Source: Roseiarcus sp963836695 (GTDB lineage: Bacteria > Pseudomonadota > Alphaproteobacteria > Rhizobiales > Beijerinckiaceae). Taken from it: DNA of 64,000 bases. Position numbers and translations under genes: made by a program. Below the pieces are notes generated by a model, which ran no database searches, was not told where the DNA came from, and worked only from the letters and a program-made list of their open reading frames with translations. The stretch covers positions 124,001-188,000 of the forward strand of contig CAWIKX010000040.1 of the NCBI GenBank assembly GCA_963836695.1, written 5' to 3'. Below, in pieces: positions 45,215-53,915 of the stretch (position 1 is its first letter; each line of letters starts with the position of its first letter).

Positions 45215-45348
45215 TAGGGTATTTCTTTCGCCGGAATTGGCCGGCCGCAAGGCCGTCGCCCCAAACATAGGTGCCCAAGGCGCTCTGGAAAAGAGGGCCG
45301 GAGTGGGGTTGGTGTCACGCGCTTGGCGCATCACTTTCAGCGGTCAGT

Positions 45349-46707
45349 TCACTCGAAAGCTCGTCGTCGACCGGCTTGAGGAGCCCTTCCTTCGATACTT
45401 TCGAGGTCCTCGACCCTGGCGAGGCCCAAGATATGATCGACCACCTTTTCCTCATAGATCGGAGCTCTTAGCTCGGCCAAGGCTTGGCTGTTGTTTCGGT
45501 AGAAATCCCACACTTGCTTTTCCTGCCCCGGAAAGGACCGCGCCCTGGCGACCAGAGCCTGGGTCATCTCCTCGTCCGAAACCTGCACTTCCGCCCTCGT
45601 TCCGACCTCGGCTAAGAGAAGTCCCAGGCGCACCCGCCTTTCGGAAATCTTGCGATAGTCGCCCCGCGCCGCCTCCTCGGTCGTGTTCTCGTCAGCAAAG
45701 GTGCGACCCGAAGCCTGTTGGTCGCGGATTACTTGTTCCCAGATAGAATTGAACTCCTGATCGACCAGCCCTTCGGGCAGCTCGAACGAATAAAGCTTAT
45801 CGAGCTTATCGAGGAGTTGGCGCTTAAGCTTGTCGCGCGAGACGCGCGCGTACTCTGTGGCGATCCGATCACGGATCGTCTCCTTGAGCTTGTCGAGGCC
45901 TTCCGAACCAACACTCTTGGCGAAATCGTCATCGATCGCTAGTGGTTCGCGCGCCGCGACGCCTTTCACTGTCACCGCGAAGTCGGCGGTCTTCCCCGCA
46001 AGCGCCCTCACGACGTAGGCCTCCGGGAAGGTCGCCCGAACCGTGCGCTTCTCGCCCGCCGCGACGCCGACAAGCTGCTCCTCGAACCCAGGCAAGAACG
46101 TGTTCGAACCTAGCGCCACCTGGAGGTCTCTCCCTTCGCCGCCGTCGAAGGCGACGCCGTCGATCGTCCCGTCGAAATCGATTGTGATCCTGTCATAGAT
46201 CTCTGCTGTGGCGTCGCCGGGCTTCTCGCTGTAGGTGCGGCGCTCTTCGGCTAGGCGATCAAGCGCGGTCTCAATATCCGCGGGCTCGACAGCGGATGTC
46301 AGACGCTCGAGCGAAATTTGCGAGAAGTCACCGACCTCAAAGACCGGGAGCACCTCAAGCGCGACCTTGAAGTTGAGGTCGCCACGGGCTTCGAGCGCAG
46401 CATCAATAACCGCCGGATCCTTAGGGAGCTCGACCTTCGGCTCGCGCGCGAGCCGCAAGTGGTTGTCGTCCACGATCTTCTTGTTCGCGTTGGCGATGGC
46501 CTCTTGCATGACATCCGCCATCACCGACTTGCCATAAACCTTGCGCAAATGCTCGACCGGCACCTTGCCAGGCCGGAAGCCGTTAATACGGACCTTCGCT
46601 TTCATGTCCTCCAACTGCCCGTTAAGCTTAGCCGCGAGGTCGCTCGCCGGCAGCGAAATGTCATATTCCCGCTTGAGCCCCTGGCTGAGCGTCTCGATCA
46701 CTTGCAT
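45349..46707 (-). CDS. tig: Trigger factor
   Basis: Trigger factor is the ribosome-associated chaperone and peptidyl-prolyl isomerase that meets nascent chains. The 452-residue product has the N-terminal ribosome-binding domain with the signature KVRINGFRPGKVPVEHLRK (near residue 40), a central FKBP-like domain with YDRITIDFDGTIDGVAFDGG and FEEQLVGVAAGEKRTVRATF (near 170-240), and the C-terminal helical chaperone domain. The start MQVIETLSQGLKREYDISLP is the standard one. It is first in the tig-clpP-clpX-lon-hupB series and follows tRNA-Leu. Confidence 0.97.
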   Translation of the reverse strand: MQVIETLSQGLKREYDISLPASDLAAKLNGQLEDMKAKVRINGFRPGKVPVEHLRKVYGKSVMADVMQEAIANANKKIVDDNHLRLAREPKVELPKDPAVIDAALEARGDLNFKVALEVLPVFEVGDFSQISLERLTSAVEPADIETALDRLAEERRTYSEKPGDATAEIYDRITIDFDGTIDGVAFDGGEGRDLQVALGSNTFLPGFEEQLVGVAAGEKRTVRATFPEAYVVRALAGKTADFAVTVKGVAAREPLAIDDDFAKSVGSEGLDKLKETIRDRIATEYARVSRDKLKRQLLDKLDKLYSFELPEGLVDQEFNSIWEQVIRDQQASGRTFADENTTEEAARGDYRKISERRVRLGLLLAEVGTRAEVQVSDEEMTQALVARARSFPGQEKQVWDFYRNNSQALAELRAPIYEEKVVDHILGLARVEDLESIEGRAPQAGRRRAFE

Positions 46708-46811
46708 CTTGCCATTCCGTCTTGTCGTCGCGGCTGATCACCGCGACTGGCCGATAAGTGCCAATCGTTCGATCGTCAATCGGTCCAGGCTCCTTCGCAG
46801 CACAAAGAGCA

Positions 46812-46896
46812 TGGTGCGGGCGGAGGGAGTCGAACCCCCACGACTTTCATCACCGGAACCTAAATCCGGCGCGTCTACCAGTTCCGCCACGCCCGC
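46812..46896 (-). tRNA. tRNA-Leu (TAG)
   Basis: The minus strand forms a class II tRNA with a long variable arm. The acceptor stem is GCGGGCG with CGCCCGC, the anticodon stem-loop CCGGATTTAGGTTCCGG presents anticodon TAG, the variable arm lies around TGATGAAAGTCGT, and the T arm is GGGGGTTCGACTCCCTC. Discriminator A is followed by an encoded CCA. Length is 85 nt. Confidence 0.97.
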
Positions 46897-46995
46897 CGCA
46901 AGCGCCGGCTTGACGAGGCCGATTTGCTTTCGGGTTCTATATCAGCTTGTGCGCCCTGCGCCATAAAAAAATACGGATCTGACCGGCAGGTCGGC

Positions 46996-47163
46996 TCATT
47001 TACGCACGACGACGGCGGCTATTGCGATGGTGAACAGGCCAGTCACGATCAGAAGACCGGTTGCGCCCGCGACGCGCTCCGCTAAATAGAGCGGTGCGAC
47101 CAGAGAGCGACCCAATGCAATGCAAATTGTGGCAAAACCAACGAATATGGCGAACTTACGCAT
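46996..47163 (-). CDS. Small predicted membrane protein
   Basis: The 55-residue product (ATG 47163, MRKFAIFVGFATICIALGRS) has two hydrophobic segments, roughly residues 4-24 and 33-52, and ends VVVRK. No family is recognised. A weak AGGGC ribosome site lies about eight bases upstream. Genes of this size are easily produced by chance in GC-rich DNA, but the clean two-helix profile with flanking Arg and Lys makes it plausible. It borders a zone of decayed genes to its right. Confidence 0.5.
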   Translation of the reverse strand: MRKFAIFVGFATICIALGRSLVAPLYLAERVAGATGLLIVTGLFTIAIAAVVVRK

Positions 47164-47240
47164 GGATGGATGCCCTGTGCTGCGGGTCAATTGTCAGCAT
47201 TCTTGGCGCCGGTCGACTGCGCCAAAACGGGACAGATGCA

Positions 47241-48570
47241 GTAACCCTCACCCGCCGTTTCGTTTTAGGAGGCGGCCCTTGCGACGGCTGCTTGGCGGCC
47301 ACATCGGTCAGGCGTCGGCGGACAGAACCGCCGTCCGCTGCTAACGGCATTCTCCCTTTCAAACCCGCGCCGACTAGGCTTCACCTGCCCCGCAGTCGGC
47401 TGAACTGGCCGCGGTTTATGCCTATGCCGGCCTAGACTAGTTCCGCGCCCACTTGTCCGGCTCAGACAGGGCGACGAACTGAGGCTGAGGTTCTCCAACA
47501 TGTCCGCGGAGCTGACAACGCTGAGCTTTCCCGGCTTGCTCGCCGAGAATGTGGCCGCAGGGGTTGGCGGCCTCACCCAAGAGACGCTCAAACCTGGCGC
47601 AAGGGCGGAGATCCGTTTCGTTCCACCCGATTCCGGTTTCAAAACCCACCTGCCTCACGCGGGGTTACCGATCCGGAACAGCAGGGGCGAGGGCTATTCG
47701 GGCCGATCGTCGTCGATGAGGCGAAACCGCCGGACGTCGACCTTGACGTCATACTGGTTCTATCCGAGTGGAACGCTGACGCGAGCGGCCGGATCAATGA
47801 CGATTTCGCCGATCCCGTCAGCAGCCCCGGCAAGGGGCTTAAGGACGGCATGGTCTTCGCCAATGGCGCATCCGCACCGTTGAGGCTCAAGGCACCGCCC
47901 GGCGCACGTGCGCGATTATGTCTCGGCAACGCGGCGATCGCGGCTGACGAGGATCGCGGTCGCCGGCGCAAAAACTCTCATCGTCGCCGTCGACGGCCAG
48001 CCGAGCGAGCCGTTCGGGGGATTGCGGATTCGAGCGGCCATTTGCCGGGATTGTCGGCGACGAACGCAACGTGGGCGGTCCGGCCTGGCTCGATAAGAAT
48101 CGTGTCGCGCCAATAGGGCTCCCAGCCGTCGTCCATCGAGTGCAAGAGCCGCGCGACATGCCCCAAAGCCGGACCGCCTGGACGCCCGCCGTTTTGTTGG
48201 CGAGCGCGAACACGACGGGCGCGCCGCGAGGAAGGACGTAAGCCGGCTTCGGCACCCTACTCGAAAATGCAACGCCATTGATCGCAAACGGGGCCGGCCC
48301 GCCACCCGTAACTACAAAATCGCACCGCTTTTCAGATTGAGCGCTATCTCCGCCGGGGAGCCGCCGATTGACGGGGAGTCGCAGCGGCTCGGAACGGGGC
48401 GCAATCAACTCGCCCTCGGATTCGATCGCAACGAACCGGCGGTCGCCTCGCCGGCGCCGCCGCGCAGGTCGAGGTGCACGCCAGAGCCGGCGTCGCGCGG
48501 CATATCGAACCTCAATTCGAATCGTGCGCCAGGCCCCTCGGAAAGTGGTTATTGAGCGGCTCGCCTGACA
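47241..48570 (+). pseudogene. Multicopper oxidase, decayed and with an internally inverted distal half
   Basis: The plus strand begins with a twin-arginine leader (TLTRRFVLGGG) at 47241, where the start codon is now GTA. After a frameshift near 47275 the first cupredoxin domain follows: RLRQGDELRLRFSNMSAE, GLTQETLKPGARAEIRFVPP, then after another shift near 47668 LFGPIVVDEAKPPDVDLDVI and SEWNADASGRINDDFADPVS, and after a third near 47930 RIAVAGAKTLIVAVDGQPSE. At 48013 the sense strand switches: the remainder of the protein is encoded on the minus strand (separate entry). Members of this family are periplasmic oxidases of copper, metals or phenols. With at least three shifts plus an inversion the gene cannot work. 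Confidence 0.82.
48013..48556 (-). pseudogene. Inverted segment carrying the distal part of the multicopper oxidase
   Basis: Read on the minus strand from 48556, the segment gives PLNNHFP, then in shifted frames GARFELRFDMPRDAGSGVHL, RFVAIESEGELIAPRSEPLR, PAPFAINGVAFSSRVPKPAY, and finally GHVARLLHSMDDGWEPYWRD with DTILIEPGRTAHVAFVADNP, ending GKWPLESAIP near 48016. These are the second and third cupredoxin domains in correct order. Both ends carry the 8-bp inverted repeat GCGAGCCG (48005-48012) and CGGCTCGC (48557-48564). Turning 48013-48556 round restores continuity with the plus-strand half (VDGQPSEP followed by LNNHFP). Several single-base shifts also occur inside. Confidence 0.8.
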
Positions 48571-48615
48571 CTGTACGAAGACGCCGCGCTCAAAACTTTG
48601 CAGCACAAAGCCGCT

Positions 48616-49582
48616 TCAAGAGACCGCCCGATAACGACCGATTAGCAAATAGGCCACTCCCGCCGCTAGCAGACAAAAAGTGGCGGCGTACAGTGTTCCG
48701 TAGTCAGAGTCGCCGAACGGCAGCCCTTTTGTGTTCATCCCAAAAAAGCCAGTGACGAAGGCCGGGGCAGCAGGAGGGTCGTGACCACCGTGAGAGCGAA
48801 GAGGTTCCGATTGGTCGCGGTCGCAAGCTGCCCCGCGACTTCCTCCTGCAAAAGCCGTGCGCGCTCAGCCTGCAGATGGAGGTCGACCCGAAACGCATCG
48901 ACCCGCTGTCGTACTCTCGAGCCCAGGTCGCGATATGCCTGAAGGACGCTCTCTCCGCGGTTTTGTTCGAGTTGCGCAAGCACGCCGTGCGCTGCTCGAA
49001 CCAGTCGCTCCTGGCTCTTCGCAATCGCAAGAGCGCTGCGCTTTCATCGCTCAAGGCGTCCGACAAAACGCGGTCTTCGATCTGATCCAGCTCGCGGCGA
49101 TCTGTTGCGCGGCCTCGCCGATCGAGTTCGGCGGCGGCGATAAGCATGCTCTCAAATAGCGCTGCGCTATCTTCAATGGTAGCGCCCTTCTCCGCTTGGT
49201 CTTTAACCGCCATTGCAGAGCGTGCTGCATGGTGGCGCGCCGTCAGAAGGAACTGCGGCCACAAGGCGAAACGCAGATCAGTTGCCTCCATTCCCGCTTC
49301 ATCTTCATGGCGGACGTCGTGGAGCGTTCCCCACAGGGCTTCCCCGCCCCAGTGCAGGCTCGGATGGCGATCCTTGGATAAAAAAACCTCACGGGTGTCA
49401 CGAGGAAGGGCGTCCTGCGCCCCGATCCACTCACGTGTCCGCACATTCCCCAAGATCAAGTCCACCCAAACGAGTCGCCGGCCGTGCATAAGATCAATAG
49501 AAGAATCGCCGCCGAGCAGACGCCCGCGCCCGTTGTCGTCGAACTCAAACGCCCAAGCGACGCCCGGTCCGAGGTCCGCCAA
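48616..49582 (-). pseudogene. ZntB/CorA-type metal transporter, frameshifted
   Basis: Three consecutive minus-strand frames add up to one CorA-superfamily transporter. The first (from TTG 49582) reads GPGVAWAFEFDDNGRGRLL and LRLRRARSDWFEQRTACLRN; near 48985 the frame changes to LAQLEQNRGESVLQAYRDLG and NRNLFALTVVTTLLLP; near 48770 it changes again to FVTGFFGMNTKGLPFGD, which contains the family GMN signature, and closes with YAATFCLLAAGVAYLLIGRY before the TGA at 48616. The NTKGLPF context is typical of ZntB, a zinc transporter with two membrane helices. Two indels disable it; intact corA follows upstream. Confidence 0.82.
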
Positions 49583-49710
49583 ATCAGATTCGCGCCGGTT
49601 GTGCCGCCATTCCCCGCTCCTATCCGCAAGCTACTACGCCGCACATGAAGGCTACATGTCAGACGACTTCCGAAAGGTTCACGGCCGGTCATCCCGATCG
49701 GCTACGCCCC

Positions 49711-50715
49711 TCACAGCCACTTCTTCCACCGGAAGAACACGTAGGGCCCGACCGCGACGGCGACCATCAGAAGGAGGGCCGCGGGATAACCCCACCACCA
49801 GTCAAGCTCGGGCATTACCTTGAAATTCATGCCATAAATCGAGGCGATCATCGTCGGCGGCATGAAGATGACCGCCAGCACAGAGAACAGCTTGATAATG
49901 TCGTTCTGAGCGAGGTTGATGAAGCCGAGGGTGGCGTCGAGCAGGAACTGGACCTTCTGCGCCTTGAAGTTCGCGTCCTGCTCAAGCGCCTGGAGGTCGC
50001 GCAAAGCCGACTTCGTCGCCTCCCGCACTGGTTTCGGCGCGTCCGCCGAGCGGCCTTCCGACATCAGGAACAGCACGAGCCGCTCGAGCTCAACCAGGCT
50101 TTCGCGCAGGTTCGAGATCTTCTCGTCTTCCCGGCCGAGCGCGCCGAGGGTCGCCGAATAGATCTTGCTGCGCGCGCTTTGGTCTCCCTTGGCCCGAAAG
50201 ACCTGGCTCGCGATGGAATCGAGCTCGTTTCCGACCTTGTTCAGCGCCCGGGCAGAGCGATCGACAATGGCGTTGATAAGCCCGACCGCCACCGCGTCGG
50301 GGTGCAGCGCTTGGGTCGGGATTTTGCCCAACCTCTGACCGAAGAGCTCAAAGGCTTCGCCAGGATCATAGCGTACAGTGACGAGCGCTTTCGGGCCGAG
50401 GATGAAGGTGACGTCGGCGACGTCGGGCGTACCTTCGGCTTCGCTGACGACACAGGCGTGCAGGTAGCGCACGCCATTTTCGGCATAGTAGGATTCGGCG
50501 GGCTGGGCGAAATCGGGGTCGGAGCGTGACGGCACCTTGGAGCCAAGGTAGGCCTCCACCTTCCGGTCCTCGTCCACCGTCGGCTCGACCATGTCGATCC
50601 AGACCGCGCCAACCGGGATTGGCTCGGCTGGGTCTAGAATCTTCCGCTGGAGTCCGACGCTCGGCGCCGCCGCCGCGCCGAGGTCGGTTTTGACGGCATA
50701 GTGGACAATCAGCAC
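49711..50715 (-). CDS. corA: Magnesium/cobalt transporter CorA family protein
   Basis: CorA forms a pentameric inner-membrane channel for magnesium and sometimes cobalt. The 334-residue product starts with GTG at 50715 after an AGAGGG box. A long acidic and helical cytoplasmic domain (residues about 1-270) precedes two C-terminal membrane helices; the first ends in the selectivity motif YGMN (SIYGMNFKVMPELDWWWGYP) and the basic tail is FFRWKKWL. The conserved PPTMIASIYGMNF block confirms the family. It lies beside the broken ZntB-like gene, so divalent metal import at this locus now depends on CorA alone. Confidence 0.95.
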   Translation of the reverse strand: MLIVHYAVKTDLGAAAAPSVGLQRKILDPAEPIPVGAVWIDMVEPTVDEDRKVEAYLGSKVPSRSDPDFAQPAESYYAENGVRYLHACVVSEAEGTPDVADVTFILGPKALVTVRYDPGEAFELFGQRLGKIPTQALHPDAVAVGLINAIVDRSARALNKVGNELDSIASQVFRAKGDQSARSKIYSATLGALGREDEKISNLRESLVELERLVLFLMSEGRSADAPKPVREATKSALRDLQALEQDANFKAQKVQFLLDATLGFINLAQNDIIKLFSVLAVIFMPPTMIASIYGMNFKVMPELDWWWGYPAALLLMVAVAVGPYVFFRWKKWL

Positions 50716-51362
50716 GGTTCGCCCTCTGCTTCAGCCAAAGCGCTCAGGAGGAATGACATGAACTCTCATCACTTTGCCTGCCGCAAGCTGAGCAATACGT
50801 GAACCGAGGAGGAACTCGTATGGGAGGCGCGCATTTCTGCGCGCGCTTGAGTGCTTTCAAGATGTTAAGCCGCTTTTTCTGCAACTCGATCGACCCATCG
50901 CCTGGATTGATCGCGCGCCTGGAGATTTTCCAAATCTGCTGAGATGTTCGGCAACGACTGCGAAGTTCAGGTAACTCCGAAAGATTCCAAAAAATATTAC
51001 GTTTCAGCTATTTGTAAGCCTATCTTGGAAAATTGCATTATTAATTTCCTGCAAGCTGCTGTTACCCTATCGCTGTTAAAGCTGATGGATCGCCCTCGAT
51101 CAACTCGAGCTGCGGGGGCAACGCCCTGACGTCGCCATTCTTCCCCACAACATGCTGAAAATACTTAGCTTCTTTCGATCTCAGGCCTGATCTAGAACAA
51201 ACGAGGAACAAAAACTTGCGCTTTGACGCCGGTGACGGCATAGTAGGACAAGTTCGAGAGGCGCGCCCGGAACGGACCGCTCTCCTTCTCCCCATTTCTC
51301 TGTCAGCAGGCACGTCGTTCATGGCGCTCGCCGGAACCGTCGCGTCATCTCTGAAGGCGCCA
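50716..51362. other. Intergenic region with an AT-rich island at the prophage border
   Basis: About 650 bases lie between corA and the first confident prophage gene. The part at 50940-51070 is strikingly AT-rich for this genome (for instance AAAAAATATTAC and GCATTATTAATTTCC) and has an imperfect inverted repeat GGAAAATT/AATTTCC around 51030-51052. A 61-codon frame at 50944-51129 is not recognisable as a protein. The region probably holds phage control DNA or the edge of the insertion, but no integrase, tRNA end or direct repeat marks an attachment site. Confidence 0.45.
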
Positions 51363-51794
51363 ATGACCAATACAAACTCGCCGACCCGATCGAAACGCTT
51401 AAGGGTGACCCGCGCCCAGCGGGTTCTCGCCTCGCTCATCGCCGGGGCTGGGGTCGACGAAATCGGCGCGGCGGAACGACTGACCCGGAAGCGAACCGAG
51501 AGCATCCTCCGTCAAGAGTTGCGCAACCGCTGGATCGCGCCAGCCGACGACTTCGCAAAGCTGCAGATCGCGAGGCTCGAGCAGATGATTCTCAAGCTCC
51601 TCGACCGGCTTCAGGACTGCGACCTCAAGACGATCGACCGCGCGCTAAGGATCGTCGACCGACTCGACCGCTATCACGGATTCACGAAGGCGAGACGCGT
51701 TCCCGAACCGTATGGCGAAGAAGAGCGCGCGCGGCTCTTCAAAAAGATTAACGAGGTCGTTGATCGCCTCCAGCCCGAAAAACCCGCCGAATGA
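51363..51794 (+). CDS. Phage terminase small subunit-like protein
   Basis: The 143-residue product begins MTNTNSPTRSKRLRVTRAQR and contains a helix-turn-helix-like stretch, VLASLIAGAGVDEIGAAERL followed by TRKRTESILRQELRNRW, then a long amphipathic helix (FAKLQIARLEQMILKLLDRL). Position, size and the DNA-binding N-terminus fit a small terminase, which recognises the packaging site and loads the large subunit. Identification rests mainly on its position just upstream of the large subunit; sequence similarity alone would not prove it. Its stop overlaps an ATG at 51791 (ATGA). An open extension to 51216 is possible but less likely. Confidence 0.65.
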   Translation: MTNTNSPTRSKRLRVTRAQRVLASLIAGAGVDEIGAAERLTRKRTESILRQELRNRWIAPADDFAKLQIARLEQMILKLLDRLQDCDLKTIDRALRIVDRLDRYHGFTKARRVPEPYGEEERARLFKKINEVVDRLQPEKPAE

Positions 51795-51890
51795 CGGAAG
51801 AGGCGGCTGAGCCCGCACCTGCGCGCCGCGCCCGACCTGCGCGCGCCCATCCCGAACTCGAGCGAGCGGATTAAGCGCCTTGCTGATCTC

Positions 51891-53210
51891 GTGGACCTCA
51901 ATCTCGACACGCGCGTGCAATTGCTCGAGGAAATGACACCGCTCGAATGCGCGCAATTGTTCCACGACTGGAGATTCTGGGCGCGGGACGACCAGGCTCC
52001 CCCACCCGGCGATTGGATCATCTGGCTGGTCCTCGCTGGACGTGGCGCTGGGAAGACGCGCGCCGGAGCGGAGGCGGTCCGCGCCTGGGTGGACACCTAC
52101 CCGATCGTCAACCTGATCGGCGCGACTATCGCTGACGCCCGAGACATTATGGTTAGGGGCGAATCTGGCATCCTCGCCTGCTGCCGGCGCGACGAGCGCC
52201 CCCATTTCCTCACCGCCGACCTACGTCTCGAGTGGCCGAACGGCGCGATCAGCCAGCTATTCTCGGCCGATGAGCCCGATCGGCTCCGGGGTAAGCAGCA
52301 CATGAAATTGTGGTGCGACGAGCTCGCTGCCTGGCGCCAACCCGACGCGTTCGATCAGGCCATGCTCGGTTTGAGGCTCGGAAACAAGCCGCAAGCGATT
52401 GTCACTACCACGCCGCGCCCGAGTAAGATCATCAAATCGCTAGCCGCGGGGAAGGATACGATCGTCTCCCGTGGCTCGACTTTTGATAACAAGGCTCACT
52501 TGGCGCGTGCGTTCTTTGAACGCGTGACCGCTCGCTACATGGGGCGCGACATCGGTCGGCAGGAGCTGCTCGCCGAGATTGTCGAGGAGACTCCGGGAGC
52601 TCTCTGGTCGCGGGCGCTGCTCGAGCGCCAACGCGTCGCGCCGGAAGCGGCGCCGAAGGAATTCGCCGAGATCGTGGTCGCGGTCGATCCGCCGGCGCGC
52701 TCGGGATCAAAGTCCGACGAATGCGGGCTCATCGTCGCCGCGAAAGCGGAAAACGGGCTCTTTTATGTGCTCGCCGACCTTACCAGCCAGGGGGAGACGC
52801 CGGGGGCGTGGGGGGCGCGGGTCGGCGCCGCCTTTCGCGGCTTCAAAGCCAATCGTGTGGTCGCCGAAATCAACCAAGGCGGCGACATGGTGACGGAGGT
52901 TTTGCGCCAGAGTGAGCCCAACCTCCCGGTCCACGCGGTTCACGCGACGCGCGGCAAATTCCTGCGCGCCGAGCCGATCGCCGCGGCCTACGAACGCGGC
53001 CTCGTCTTTCACATTGGGACGTTCACGAAGCTCGAGGACCAGCTCTGTGCTTTGACGCCCGATTTCGATCGCCGCGCTATGGGCTTCTCGCCGGACCGCG
53101 CCGACGCGCTGGTGTGGGCGCTGGCGGACCTTTTAGGCGTAGGCGGCGGGGGCGCGGGGGGGATGTACGAGTTTTGGACGGGAGCCGGTCGTGAACCTGC
53201 GGATCGGTAG
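51891..53210 (+). CDS. Phage terminase large subunit
   Basis: This is the DNA-packaging motor. Counting from GTG 51891 (439 residues) the ATPase domain has Walker A GRGAGKT at residues 50-56, Walker B KLWCDE at 139-144 and a coupling-type motif AIVTTTPRPS; the C-terminal nuclease domain shows EIVVAVDPPARSGSKSDECG and ends with PDRADALVWAL, where acidic residues bind metal. The natural start is unclear: an ATG at 51791 overlaps the small subunit stop but runs into a stop at 51874, while the GTG frame is open upstream with a plausible SERIKRLADLVDLN. A single indel near 51850-51870 would join them. Confidence 0.9.
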   Translation: MDLNLDTRVQLLEEMTPLECAQLFHDWRFWARDDQAPPPGDWIIWLVLAGRGAGKTRAGAEAVRAWVDTYPIVNLIGATIADARDIMVRGESGILACCRRDERPHFLTADLRLEWPNGAISQLFSADEPDRLRGKQHMKLWCDELAAWRQPDAFDQAMLGLRLGNKPQAIVTTTPRPSKIIKSLAAGKDTIVSRGSTFDNKAHLARAFFERVTARYMGRDIGRQELLAEIVEETPGALWSRALLERQRVAPEAAPKEFAEIVVAVDPPARSGSKSDECGLIVAAKAENGLFYVLADLTSQGETPGAWGARVGAAFRGFKANRVVAEINQGGDMVTEVLRQSEPNLPVHAVHATRGKFLRAEPIAAAYERGLVFHIGTFTKLEDQLCALTPDFDRRAMGFSPDRADALVWALADLLGVGGGGAGGMYEFWTGAGREPADR

Positions 53211-53335
53211 CGTGTTCGCCCGGATGCCCGGGCCTGGTCTTTCTAGCGCCCAGCTCCGGTTCACGACGCCACAAAGCATAAAAATAACTGGACATCGCGT
53301 CAAATGACGCGTATTTCCTCGTCAGGAGACGCGAG

Positions 53336-53773
53336 ATGCCTGCCGCCACCATTGAAGCAAGACAAGGAGAGCCGGGCGCCTTCGGGCTGCAGACTTTTGC
53401 GGACGAGAGCGATCGAACGCGCCTGTCTGCAGTCGCGCTCAAAGCGTTCCTTGGACTCCTGAAAGCTTGGGATTTGTCCAACGCGGAAGCCTCCGCTCTT
53501 CTCGGAGTTTCTGCGAGCACGCTCGACCGCATGAAGCGCGGCTCCCATCCTACCTTGAGCCAGGACCAGCTGACGCGCGTCTCCGCCATGGTCGGCATGT
53601 ACAAGGGACTTCATCTTTTGTTTGCCGACGAGACGGCGGACGAGTGGGCGCGACGGCCCAATAGCGGGCCACTGTTCGAGCGCGAAACCCCAATCCAGGC
53701 GATGATCGAAGGCGGCATTCCAAGGATGCTCGAGGTCCGCCGCTACATCGACGCCGTCCGCGGCGGGCTTTGA
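53336..53773 (+). CDS. Xre/MbcA/ParS-type antitoxin (DUF2384) of a RES-Xre module
   Basis: The 145-residue product has an N-terminal helix-turn-helix-like part (LGLLKAWDLSNAEASALLGV followed by SASTLDRMKRGSHPTLSQDQ) and a C-terminal toxin-binding domain in which ERETPIQAMIEGGIPRMLEV is the DUF2384 signature. Such antitoxins block the NAD-degrading RES toxin and repress their own operon. The toxin follows at 53916, but the two genes are separated by 142 bases that hold a palindromic repeat, unusual for a module whose genes normally touch. It sits between phage terminase and portal as cargo. Confidence 0.88.
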   Translation: MPAATIEARQGEPGAFGLQTFADESDRTRLSAVALKAFLGLLKAWDLSNAEASALLGVSASTLDRMKRGSHPTLSQDQLTRVSAMVGMYKGLHLLFADETADEWARRPNSGPLFERETPIQAMIEGGIPRMLEVRRYIDAVRGGL

Positions 53774-53780
53774 TTTCAGT

Positions 53781-53905
53781 CCCTCATTCTGAGGCGCCCT
53801 GCATCCGCGGGGCCTCGAAGAATGGTCCAGTTGGCGTCGCCGGTTCTGCGGCGACTGAAGCGTCCTTCGAGACGCGCCTCCGGCGCTCCTCAGGACGAAG
53901 CCGGG
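53781..53905. repeat. Palindromic repeat element between antitoxin and toxin
   Basis: The stretch holds two blocks of a pattern that I recall as a dispersed palindromic element in rhizobial genomes: CTCATTCTGAGGCGCCCTGC with GGCCTCGAAGAATGG, and GTCCTTCGAGACGCGCCTCC with GGCGCTCCTCAGGACGAAG. The blocks are roughly inverted with respect to each other (CTGAGGCGCC and GGCGCTCCTCAG). It fills almost the whole gap between the DUF2384 antitoxin and the RES toxin. No other copy was noticed in this window. Confidence 0.55.
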
Positions 53906-53915
53906 GCTAGCAAGC

